A DNA stretch of 64,000 nt, from NCBI GenBank assembly GCA_050012175.1, contig JBEKHR010000026.1:17091-81090 (forward strand), read 5' to 3'. Positions 37,501 to 45,100 of the stretch are shown here, piece after piece (the stretch's first letter is position 1; each line of letters begins with the position of its first letter). The notes under the pieces are model-generated. The model had not been told where the DNA came from and made no database searches. It saw only the letters and a program-made list of their open reading frames with translations. Position numbers and translations under genes: made by a program. The stretch comes from CAVROP01 sp050012175 (GTDB lineage Bacteria > Acidobacteriota > Terriglobia > UBA7540).

Positions 37501-40500
37501 GCCGCTTGGCAACAGCCAGGGTTTTGTCCTGGACCCGATCCTCAGCCTGCGCCAGAGCCTGAGTCTTGGTCCAGGCCAGCGTATGCAGGTTACCTTGGTT
37601 CTCGCCGCCAGCGAAACACGCCAGCAGGTCTTGAGACTGATGGGTAAGTACAGCGATCCCCATGCAATCGATCGGGCGGTGGATTTCGCCTCGGCTTCTG
37701 CCCAGCTTGAGCTGCGATTGCTTCGCATCCAGCCCGACGAAGCTCGCCACTTTCAGCAGCTTGCCAGCCACCTGCTGTTTCCCAACCCGCTCTTTCGCCC
37801 TCCCCCCGAACGCATCGAAGAGAACCGCAAGGGCCAAGCCGGCTTATGGCCCTATGGAATCTCGGGCGACTTGCCGATTGCCCTGATCACCATTGGTGAG
37901 GCGCAGGATATCAGCCTGGTCCGTCAGATGCTCCAGGCGCATACTTATTGGCGAAGGCACGGGTTGATGGCAGACTTGGTGATCCTCAACGAGGAGGCCG
38001 GCGGCTATGAGCAGCCGTTGCGTGAACGACTCGAGGGCTTGATCCAGGCGCATTCGACGTATACGGGGATAGATCAGCCTGGTGGGATTTTCTTGCGCAG
38101 CGGGGAGCAAATCTCGGAGGAAGACCTGACGCTACTCATGGCCGCGGCGAGTGTGGTGCTGGTGGCGGCGCGCGGCACGCTGCCCCAGCAAGCAGGTGTG
38201 CCTGCGGAGGTTCCCGAGCTGTCGGAACCCTTGGCCAAGAGACCTGCTCCCCGGGAGCCTTCGGCTCCGCTGCCCTTCATGGAGCTACCCTACTTCAACA
38301 GCCTGGGCGGTTTTACCCCGGATGGGCGTGAATACGCGATCTATCTCGGCCCCAACACCCACACGCCTGCGCCCTGGGTGAACGTCATCGCCAACCCTAG
38401 CTTCGGAGCATTGGTCAGCGAAACGGGGTCTGGCTTTACCTGGTATGGCAACAGCCAGCGCAATCGCCTGACGCAATGGTCGAACGACCCCGTCATGGAT
38501 CCACCGTCTGAGGCGGTGTACATCCGGGACGAGGAGACCGGTGTCTACTGGACGCCGACTCCGTCGCCGATCCGCGAAGAGACCGCCTACCGGGCAAGGC
38601 ATGGGGCGGGGTATACGGTCTTCGAGCATAACAGCCATGGGATCGAGCAGGAGCTGACGGTCTTCGTTCCAGTGGATGAGAAAGGAGGAGAGCCAATTAA
38701 GCTGCAGAGGTTGCAGTTGAGGAACGACTCCTCTAGGCATCGCAAGCTGTCGGTCACGTATTATGTGGAGTGGACACTGGGCGAGAACCGCGAATCCTCC
38801 CAGATGCACGTCGTGACCCACTGGGATGACGAAGTCCAGGCCCTGATCGCTCGGAATCGCTACCACCCTGAGTACGGGGATCGGATCGCCTTCGCGGCCA
38901 TCAGCCCGCCTGCGGAGTCTTACACCGGCGACCGCACGCCCTTCCTTGGGCGCAACGGCTCGCTGGGTAGCCCCGCGGCGATGGAGCGGACCGGGCTATC
39001 ACGTCGGACGGGGGCGGGACTCGACCCGTGCGCGGCACTGCAGGTTACGGTTGAACTGGCTCCTGGAGAGAAGGCTGAGATCACGTGCATGTTGGGCCAG
39101 GCCGAGTCAGTGGAGGAGGTCCACAAGCGGGTTCTAGTCTACCGGGAAGGCTTGGCACTGGAGACCGCGTTAAGCCAGACGAAAGCCTGGTGGGATGGTC
39201 TGTTGGGCACGATCGAAGTGCACACCCCCGAGCTGGCAGTGGACTTCCTGATCAACCGTTGGCTCTTGTACCAAAGCCTTAGCTGTCGGATCTGGGGACG
39301 TTCCGCCTTTTACCAGTCCAGCGGTGCATTCGGCTTCCGCGATCAACTGCAGGACGTTATGGCATTCCTATACGCGTATCCCGAGCTGGCACGCCAACAC
39401 ATCCTGCTCGCGGCGAGCCGTCAGTTCAAGGAAGGCGATGTCCAGCACTGGTGGCATCCACCGAGCGGCGCGGGTGTCCGCTCGCGGATCTCCGATGACT
39501 CCCTGTGGCTTCCCTACGTCGTCGCTCAATACATCCGGGTCACTGGCGATGTGGAGATCTTGCACACAGAGGTCCCCTTCCTCGACGGGCCCAAGCTGGA
39601 AGGCGATCAGCACGAGATGTTCTTCACACCGGAGGTCGCGTTTGAACACGCCACGCTGTTTGAGCACTGCCGGCGCGCCGTCACGCGTAGCATGACCTTT
39701 GGACCCCATGGTTTGCCCCTCATAGGAACAGGGGACTGGAACGATGCGATGAACCTTGTGGGTGCTGGAGGCAAAGGGGAGAGCGTTTGGCTAGCGTGGT
39801 TCATGGCGAATGTGCTTCAGGGTATGGCCGAGTTGTCTGAGCTACTGGGTCGGCCAGATTTGAGTCGGACCTATCATCAAGACAGGAATGCGCTGATTCA
39901 GCGTGTCGAGCGAGCAGCATGGGATGGGGAGTGGTATCTTCGGGCGATCTTCGACGATGGCACGCCGCTTGGTTCTTCGGCGAATGAAGAGGCGAAGATT
40001 GATTCCCTGCCCCAATCCTGGGCTTGGCTGAGTGGCGCCGCCCACACAGATCGCGCGGATAGGGCTTTAGAATCAGCGTGGAAACATCTCGTTCGCGAGG
40101 ATGAAGGACTGGTGCTGATCTTAACACCTCCCTTTGACAGATCGAAGCCGTCACCCGGATACATCAAGGGGTACCCTCCGGGGGTAAGGGAGAACGGAGG
40201 CCAGTACACTCACGCCGCCCTGTGGTTCGCCATGGCCTTGGCACGTCGAGGGGATGGTACGCGGGCGGCAAAAATGCTGCGCATGCTCAACCCGATTGAG
40301 CGCGCGCGTGATTCGGAAGCAGTGTGGCGCTATGGGATTGACCCCTACGTGGTCGCAGCTGACGTGTACCGATTGCCCGGGCGGATCGGTCAGGGTGGTT
40401 GGTCTTGGTATACGGGTTCGGCGGCCTGGATGTACCGCGCCTGGGTTGAAGAGATCCTGGGCTTGAAGGTGCGCGGGGATCACATGCAGTTGAATCCGGT

Positions 40501-40714
40501 CATCCCCGGATGGTGGGGGGGCTTCCGCCTGCGCTATCGTCACGGTGAAGCAATCTATGAGATCCAGGTCGAGAATCCGGAAGGCTGCGAGCGAGGTGTG
40601 TCGTGGGTGGAGATGGATGGCCAGCGCATGCGGGATCGCGTGATCCCATTGGATCGGGGCCTGGTCAAGCATCGTATCCTCGTACACATGGGGAAGCCGG
40701 AGCAAGCGGCTTGA
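31535..40714 (+). CDS. ndvB: Cyclic beta-1,2-glucan synthase (NdvB/ChvB-like) with extra N-terminal module
   Basis: This 3,059-residue giant builds cyclic beta-1,2-glucan. Order of domains: an N-terminal module (1-170) starting ILIGYFAKRDEARRALRKL, with two glycine-rich helices; a long helical part; membrane helices near 560-630; the GT84 glycosyltransferase with catalytic DSD (about 778) and QHRWIRGDW (about 924); more membrane helices (about 970-1140); a glycoamylase-like domain with AHHQGMGFLS (about 1700); two beta-sandwich domains (from about 1776 and 2250); and a GH94 phosphorylase-type barrel with GTGDWNDAMN (Asp about 2734). Known relatives have about 2,830-2,870 residues, so the N-terminal module accounts for the surplus. 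ATG at 31535 has AAGGA six bases upstream; GTG 31478 and ATG 31493 and 31520 are in frame. Confidence 0.93.
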   Translation: MEAGILIGYFAKRDEARRALRKLQRMGFRRAALVSKTADGDVRTWDPFLWRRAFGATLAFILFGVLAGVAFIGLHWPEPILSEALPALISTLAGGIIGALFAGVWIRRSKYGVERRLLEDHTRWLVSEETVLILQAPIETLRFPVAVLRESGDIPPAVFVLHPKREGPIGGVRSPGAALTPAQIQERAQRLAMDDEMDPKPLRNTTLLERLELARQWVHQVCSDLSEAGRLEQGVPPTAEWLLDNEYVIESTARDVQLNLPRRYYQELPALANEPYRGLPRIYGLARELVYHTDLRLDRENILAFIKAYQSASALRIGELWAVPQMLRIALIESIQDLAASALTELRERETADFWANRLITANRRDPNQLFSILAELAKNQPSPSPYFASQLVDHLYDEEAALAPVQSWLERTYHKPLGELNLREQNRQTKDLLSIGNAFTSLRQLALLDWRRLFEQLSRVEWWLRLDPSGVYPKMDFDTRDRYRRAIEELARRSGQAEDQVAQHAIELAAQASREATEDDRWIHVGTYLIGEGRRELARLLRCPEGPRFRVLHWVYRHHSAVYFLGLSFLSALFISLIVLLGRRGQTPGIRLVIALLLLIPVSQLALEVLNYLVMRLLPPRALPKMGFEVSGIPDAFRTLVVVPVLLRDAETIRAEVEKLEIRYLANKEGNLLFSLFTDYTDSDQAHREDDERLLQTVTEGLEALNHRYGGERFFLLHRDRTWSESEQKFIGWERKRGKIEELNRLIDGTRPVGTARLVYVGDPGHLSNVRFVITLDSDTQLPLGTARRMIETLAHPLNRPRFDAAGRILAGSYTIIQPRVSPSLPSTSASSFSRLFADAVGIDPYTKAVSDVNQDLAGEGSYHGKGIYDVRAFSRVLSGRFPEEWLLSHDLIEGAHVRVGLASDIELYDEFPQDYLSYTRRQHRWIRGDWQIADWVLPRVLQPGGRRGPNQLSWFSRWKVFDNLRRSLLPVASLGLLVACWLTSPQIGWISTLVVAVQLLFQPLAQPFTMATTRQGLKSFSFSKVAHDLLRTVADAALLPHQAGLALDAILRVWYRRLISHRGLLEWTSARVTDGRAPGQLRGFVISMGLASIFSGIVGWAVQRWRPSSLAMASPWLVLWFLSPLIGWRLILRPQAKQKQLLLPEKDLRFLRKVARRTWRYFSDFVSADTSWLPPDNYQVSPQKPPAMRTSPTNIGLWMLSALAAHDFGYLTVDQVVDKLTHTMETIGKLERYEGHLLNWYDIQTLTPLEPRYVSAVDSGNLLGALWSLERGLDELIQTPVLDVKGFEGLRDTGEILKQAVQQEGLPGLDAHVLDELMRAWETPPARIADALRLLRREEYSVRALADEVRESAGVETGAAYWARQMEGQVSAWLRITDRYLNWIEILDEKTEEEVAQLGLDALLAIRQALHHAPSLLDLAKGHIGCIPILQSIREEAPSAADPLLEWLARLMQAFAKSKWLAGEILGLGERLIQDGRELSESINMRFLYDPERRLFSIGYNVSGGRLDSSYYDLLASEARLGSFLAIARGDIPVEHWFSMSRPYSAIDRRRVLLSWTGTLFEYLMPLIFQRSQANSLLDKAARDATAIHIAYGRKRRVPWGISESAFADLDLNNTYQYKAFGVPELGLKRNLEEKVVVSPYATLLALNVAPRESVQNLKRLVSLGLLNDYGYYEAMDFSRRPSREGERGVIVQTYMAHHQGMGFLSLTNFLHGNPIQRHFHADQRVRAAEPLLHERIPILLPLNYISARERVSLAESVGEVAPSVSKFDTPHTTTPQTQLLCNGRYGLMITNAGGGYSRWGDFEITRWRSDRTQDPWGTFCYIHEADSDRVWSNMYHPVGGKVEGYSANFALDRAVFRRADNGILTETEVVVSPEDDVEIRRVTLINRSGRSRRFNLTSYVELSLAPHNADRQHPAFNKLFIQTEAVPEHQALLAYRRPRAEDDPPIYVAHRLTLEHAEDEALQFETDRRRFIGRGRTLANPMGVLQPLGNSQGFVLDPILSLRQSLSLGPGQRMQVTLVLAASETRQQVLRLMGKYSDPHAIDRAVDFASASAQLELRLLRIQPDEARHFQQLASHLLFPNPLFRPPPERIEENRKGQAGLWPYGISGDLPIALITIGEAQDISLVRQMLQAHTYWRRHGLMADLVILNEEAGGYEQPLRERLEGLIQAHSTYTGIDQPGGIFLRSGEQISEEDLTLLMAAASVVLVAARGTLPQQAGVPAEVPELSEPLAKRPAPREPSAPLPFMELPYFNSLGGFTPDGREYAIYLGPNTHTPAPWVNVIANPSFGALVSETGSGFTWYGNSQRNRLTQWSNDPVMDPPSEAVYIRDEETGVYWTPTPSPIREETAYRARHGAGYTVFEHNSHGIEQELTVFVPVDEKGGEPIKLQRLQLRNDSSRHRKLSVTYYVEWTLGENRESSQMHVVTHWDDEVQALIARNRYHPEYGDRIAFAAISPPAESYTGDRTPFLGRNGSLGSPAAMERTGLSRRTGAGLDPCAALQVTVELAPGEKAEITCMLGQAESVEEVHKRVLVYREGLALETALSQTKAWWDGLLGTIEVHTPELAVDFLINRWLLYQSLSCRIWGRSAFYQSSGAFGFRDQLQDVMAFLYAYPELARQHILLAASRQFKEGDVQHWWHPPSGAGVRSRISDDSLWLPYVVAQYIRVTGDVEILHTEVPFLDGPKLEGDQHEMFFTPEVAFEHATLFEHCRRAVTRSMTFGPHGLPLIGTGDWNDAMNLVGAGGKGESVWLAWFMANVLQGMAELSELLGRPDLSRTYHQDRNALIQRVERAAWDGEWYLRAIFDDGTPLGSSANEEAKIDSLPQSWAWLSGAAHTDRADRALESAWKHLVREDEGLVLILTPPFDRSKPSPGYIKGYPPGVRENGGQYTHAALWFAMALARRGDGTRAAKMLRMLNPIERARDSEAVWRYGIDPYVVAADVYRLPGRIGQGGWSWYTGSAAWMYRAWVEEILGLKVRGDHMQLNPVIPGWWGGFRLRYRHGEAIYEIQVENPEGCERGVSWVEMDGQRMRDRVIPLDRGLVKHRILVHMGKPEQAA

Positions 40715-40733
40715 GACATCTCCCTTGACGATA

Positions 40734-40832
40734 GCCGGAGTTACGGCACACCCGGCAGTAACCATGCCGGCGCCCGTCCATCTACGCACAACTTAATGGT
40801 CCAACGCGTGTATCGAGAGAAATGTATCTCCC
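40734..40832. repeat. 100-base dispersed repeat, copy 2
   Basis: Partner of 26551-26650. It starts 20 bases after the glucan synthase stop and ends about 110 bases before the toxin-antitoxin operator. Confidence 0.75.
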
Positions 40833-40940
40833 CGGGACATGATCACCACCTGCGTTAGGTCCTGTCCAGCCTGGAGCCTTAAAGTCTGTCCCGAAACCCT
40901 GGCGCGCGGCAAGAATCGGTTCAATTACATCGAGAAGGTT

Positions 40941-40992
40941 CTTTGCAAAATGCGAAGTTTCTGTTGACACTTTTCATTTTGCAAAGTATCCT
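40941..40992 (+). promoter_or_regulatory. higBA promoter with paired operator palindromes
   Basis: TTGACA (40964-40969) and TATCCT (40987-40992) are 17 bases apart. CTTTGCAAAATG (40941-40952) and CATTTTGCAAAG (40975-40986) are perfect reverse complements that enclose the -35 box and abut the -10 box. Each holds the 8-base palindrome TTTGCAAA. This is the expected place for the HigA antitoxin to bind and shut the operon off. Confidence 0.75.
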
Positions 40993-41039
40993 GGGAAGTG
41001 CAACGGTTCTTGTTGCGGCAGGACACTGAAAGAACCTTC

Positions 41040-41366
41040 ATGCATGTCGTCACCGAAAAGCACCTGAACCGAGCTATGAAGCAATATCCAGACGCCGCCA
41101 GACAAATCATGGCTTGGCGCAAAATCGCGAAGGCCGCGCGTTGGCGGAATTTCGAGGAAGTCCGGCAGGTTTTCAAGGATGCCGATTGTGTGAAGGGGTA
41201 TGTGATCTTTAATATTCGTCAGAACCGCTACCGCCTGGTCACCATCATTCATTACTCGCGCGTGAGGGATGGCGGGACCACAGAAGGACACATCTATATC
41301 CGGTCTTTCCTGACGCGTAAACAGTACGACTATCCCGCCAACTGGGATAAAGGGGTTACACGATGA
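41040..41366 (+). CDS. higB: HigB-type mRNA interferase toxin
   Basis: This 108-residue protein is a HigB toxin of the RelE superfamily, a ribosome-dependent mRNA endonuclease. Family marks are the N-terminal HVVTEKHLNRAMKQYPDA, WRKIAKAARWRNFEEVRQVF, YVIFNIRQNRYRLVTIIHY and the C-terminal IYIRSFLTRKQYD with basic and aromatic residues of the active surface. ATG at 41040 is used; the open frame extends upstream to 40998 but that part is not conserved. The stop overlaps the start of the antitoxin gene (ATGA), so the two are made together. Toxin first, antitoxin second is the usual hig order. Confidence 0.92.
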   Translation: MHVVTEKHLNRAMKQYPDAARQIMAWRKIAKAARWRNFEEVRQVFKDADCVKGYVIFNIRQNRYRLVTIIHYSRVRDGGTTEGHIYIRSFLTRKQYDYPANWDKGVTR

Positions 41367-41764
41367 GCACAGCACTGGCGAATCCAACCGAGATGATCCG
41401 GCAGGGGGCACCCCACCTCATCCACTCGGATGAGGAACTCGCGAAGTACACGGAGGCGCTCTTTAAGCTGACGGCGAAGTCTGACCCAACGCCGGAAGAG
41501 GAAGACGCCATCGAGCTTCTGACGCTTCTTGTTGAGCGCTACGAGGCGGAGCGCTACCCGGTGCCGGACGCCGACCCGATCGACGTACTACGCTTTCTTC
41601 TCGATCGGAATGGACTCTCGCAACGGGACATCGCAGCGGAACTTGGTAGCGAGAGCACTGTATCACTGGTTCTTTCCGGCAAGCGTCGATTGAACCGCGA
41701 CCACATCGCGCGGCTCAGCCAGCGTTTCCATGTTTCGCCATCGGTCTTTTTCGGTAAGGTGTAA
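41363..41764 (+). CDS. higA: HigA-type antitoxin with XRE helix-turn-helix
   Basis: This 133-residue antitoxin has an N-terminal part (1-75) rich in acidic residues (KSDPTPEEEDAIELLTLLVE), expected to wrap the toxin, and a C-terminal HTH_3 domain (about 75-133: VLRFLLDRNGLSQRDIAAEL, VSLVLSGKRRLNRDHIARLS). It should neutralise HigB and bind the TTTGCAAA palindromes in front of the operon. The four-base overlap with the toxin gene supports coupled translation. After the stop there is a palindromic element rather than a clear terminator. Confidence 0.92.
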   Translation: MSTALANPTEMIRQGAPHLIHSDEELAKYTEALFKLTAKSDPTPEEEDAIELLTLLVERYEAERYPVPDADPIDVLRFLLDRNGLSQRDIAAELGSESTVSLVLSGKRRLNRDHIARLSQRFHVSPSVFFGKV

Positions 41765-41801
41765 AACAACCGCCCCACTGCGATGCCGCAGAAACCAAAA
41801 A

Positions 41802-41950
41802 GAAGCTGTGAAATAATCCCTGGGTGACCAAAAGCATTTCACGCGAAGGCGCAAAGTCGTAGAAGGCGCAAAGAAAACAAAGCGGTTGTTCTTTGCGAGT
41901 CTTTGCGCCTTGGCGTCTTTGCGAGAGACTGTTGATTTTTTCACAGCTTC
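41802..41950. repeat. Nested inverted-repeat element after higBA
   Basis: Outer arms GAAGCTGTGAAA (41802-41813) and TTTCACAGCTTC (41939-41950) match exactly. Inside, AAGGCGCAAAG (41846-41856) pairs with CTTTGCGCCTT (41901-41911), and CGCAAAGAA (41867-41875) with TTCTTTGCG (41889-41897). The 'ACGC-AAGGCGCAAAG' wording is a common intergenic repeat in many bacteria. The rest of 41951-42134 has no gene but holds the left arm of the 51-base inverted repeat. Confidence 0.8.
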
Positions 41951-42033
41951 AAAGCGATGTCTGCGCCACCCCGCGGTCAGTGGTTTGCTGACCGTGGGCT
42001 TGTGGTCATGGGGAAGGGCCCACAGTCAGGACT

Positions 42034-42084
42034 GGTCGCCCGCCATTAAGATCGGCGGACCGTAGGCCGCGGCGGCACCGTGGC
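42034..42084 (+). repeat. REP-like element, left arm of a 51-base inverted repeat (partner 47713-47763)
   Basis: These 51 bases match the reverse complement of 47713-47763 at 48 positions, including CGCCCGCCATTAAGATCG. Both copies contain a hairpin of GCCGCGG and CCGCGGC (here CCGTGGC, which still pairs through G-U) around a 5-base loop. It lies downstream of the kinase gene. Confidence 0.85.
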
Positions 42085-42134
42085 TGCGCGCTGGGAACTT
42101 GGGGCGCCTCTAACGGCACGTGCGTCAAGCCGCG

Positions 42135-45100
42135 TCATCCAGCCCTTCCTTCGGGCGCGGGTGGTTGACCAGCGACGCTCTCGATTTCCTTGAACAGTTC
42201 CTCCGCCTTGATGGGCTTCTGGACGTAGCCGTCCATCTGGGCGGCCAGGCACCGCTCGCGGTCGCCCTTCATGGCATGAGCTGTCATGGCGATGATGGTC
42301 AGGTGCCCGCCCGTAGCTTTCTCCCTCTCGCGAATGAGCGCCGTGGCTTCGAATCCGTCCAGTTGCGGCATCTGCACGTCCATGAGGACAACATCGAAGT
42401 TCTCCTTCTCAAGGGCCGCCAAAGCCTCGCGCCCATCATTGACGACCGTCACCGCGTGGTCCCGTTTCTCGAGCAGGCGCACCGCCAGCCTTTGATTGAC
42501 GGCGTTGTCCTCGGCCAGCAGAATGCGCAGCTTTTGTTGACCTTCGCGGAGCGAGTGGCGCGTAATTAAGGCCGGTTCGGCTTCCAGGGCTTTCGCGCCG
42601 AGCACCTCGAGCACGGAGTCCAACAATTGGGATTGCGCCACGGGCTTGGTGAGATACGCCGCGACACCGAGCTCGCGGCAACGGGCGGCGTCTCCTCGCT
42701 GACCCGCCGAAGTCAGCATGATGATCCTGGCTCTCGAAATGCCCGGGTGTTTCTGGATCTGCTCGGCCAGTTCGAACCCATCCATTTCCGGCATGTGGGC
42801 GTCGATCAAAAGCAGGGCAAACGGCCGGCCTGATGCCTCTACCTGCCCCAGAAATGCCGTGGCCTCTGAGCCGCTGGCGGCCAGCGCCGGCACCATCCCC
42901 CAACGCCGCAGCATGTCTGCGAGGATGCGCCGATTCGTGGCGTTATCGTCCACCACCAGCACCCGTTGGCCGACCAGTTCGCTCTCGTCGATGGTTCGGG
43001 CCGGAGAAGTACTCGTCGCCGCCCGGGCTTGAACCGTGAAGTGGAAGCAGCTCCCTTGGCCGGGTTCGCTCTCCACCCAGATCTGCCCTCCCATCATCCT
43101 GACGAGATGGGAAGAGATCGTCAGCCCCAGCCCTGTGCCCCCGAAGCGTCGCGCCGTCGAGCCGTCGGCCTGTGAGAAAGCGTCGAAGATGGCGGCCTGG
43201 TTCTTCTTGGGAATGCCAATCCCCGTGTCACGCACCTTGAAATGGAGTTGAATCTCGTCGCCTGGGCGCGAATCGACGCCGACTTCGAGCCCCACTTCAC
43301 CCCGCTCGGTGAACTTGATGGCGTTCCCGATCAGGTTGATGATCACCTGCCGCAGGCGGCTGACATCGGCGATGATTTCTTCCGGCACCTCGGCGCGGAT
43401 GTCGCAGGTCAACTCCAGGCCTTTCTGGGAGCCTCGCAAAGCCAGGAGTGTGAGGGTTACGGCCAAGCTATCGCGCAAGCAGAACTGGATTGGATCCAGT
43501 TCGAGCTTGCCCGCCTCGATCTTGGAGAAGTCCAGAATGTCGTCGATGACGGTGAGCAGCGAATCGGCAGACGACTTGACCAGGCTCGCGTAGTCGCGCT
43601 GTTCGGGGTTGAGCTCAGTGTCCAGCAACAGATCGGTCATGCCCAGAACGCCGTTCATGGGAGTGCGAATCTCATGACTCATGTTGGCCAGAAATTCGCC
43701 CTTCGCCCGGCTGGCGGCGTCGGCGGCCTCGGTGGCCTTTTGGAGCTGGTGGTTGACGACTTGCAATTCCGCGGTGCGCCGCGCCAGTTCCTCCGTCCGC
43801 TCTCCGAGCTCTCTCGTCCGCTCGGTCACCTTCTCTTCCAGTTCCTGATTGCGCCGCGACAGGAACCGGAGGCGAAGCATATAGAACACCCATCCGCCCA
43901 GGGCCAACGCCAAGCCGCACAGAGTGTAGAACCAAGTCTTTTGATAAAAGTGCGGCTGCAACTCGAACTCCAGCGAGGCGCCCGTCCGGTTCCAGACGCC
44001 ATCGCTGTTGGCCGCCTGGACCTGAAACGTATAGCGGCCGGGCGGCAGGTTCGTATAGTAAGCCGTCCGGCGCGTGCCCGCGTCCACCCATTCCCGGTCG
44101 AATCCCTCCAGACGATAACGGAACTGCATACGCGCCGGGGCCACGAAGCTCGGAGCGGTGAACTGGATCTCCATGCTGCCGGATCCCGGACCCAAACGCA
44201 TGCCGTTCTCTAAAGGTGCGATCTTCCTGTCGAACGAGAGGCTCTCAATCCACGCGGGCGGCGCCAGTTCGTTCCTCAGGATGTGGTTGGGATCAATGAC
44301 GGCCAATCCCGCCATCGTCGTAAACCACAGCCGACCATCCCTGCCTTTGCACACCGAGCCCGTGGCGCCGTAAGTGCATTCCTTCGACCTCAAGCCGTCG
44401 ACTGTGCCGTAGGCGACACTGCGAACTGACCGAATACGCCCCTCGGCGTAATCGTTCAGCTCCTGTTTCCGCACACAGAAGATTCCGTTGTCGCAGCTCA
44501 TCCATAGGTATCCCGAATCATCTTCCACGATCGAACCCACGGTATTGTCGAACAACCCCTGGTCGACTGAGTAGGAAGTGACACGGCCATCCTTGATGCG
44601 GTTCAAGCCATCTAAGGTGCCCACCCACTCGGCTCCCTGCCGATCAACGTAGAGGCACATCACATGGTCGCTCAGCAGCCCATTCCTCCGCGTGTAGACC
44701 GTCAGGAGTTTGCCCTGAAGCCGGCTCACGGTGTTCTCTTCGGCCGCAAACCACAACGCGTCGTCAGGCGCCTGGGTTATGGATCTGACCTGGCCAGAGG
44801 CGGTGTAGTGTTCGAACCGGCCGTTCTTGAATCGAGCTAGCCCGGAACCCAGCATGCCGACCCAGAGGTCGCCCTTACGATCTTCGAACATGGAGTCGAC
44901 CGCAGCGTGCTTGGAGAGCGGGTCCTGGTCGACGTTGACTCGTCCATTCTTGAGCCGGCCGAGCAATCCGTTATGGAATCCAATCCAAATGCTCCCGTCA
45001 CGGCCTTCCAGCAGCGAGCCCAGGGGGCGTGCCGGAAGCCCATCGCGGGCCGTATAGACCTCGACCTTGCCATCCTTGAGGTGGTTCAGACCCGCGCTGT

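Noticed and set aside
43242..44213. Open frame of 323 codons on the plus strand inside the hybrid kinase gene
   Set aside because: The kinase core motifs on the minus strand explain the sequence; the plus-strand frame is a shadow.
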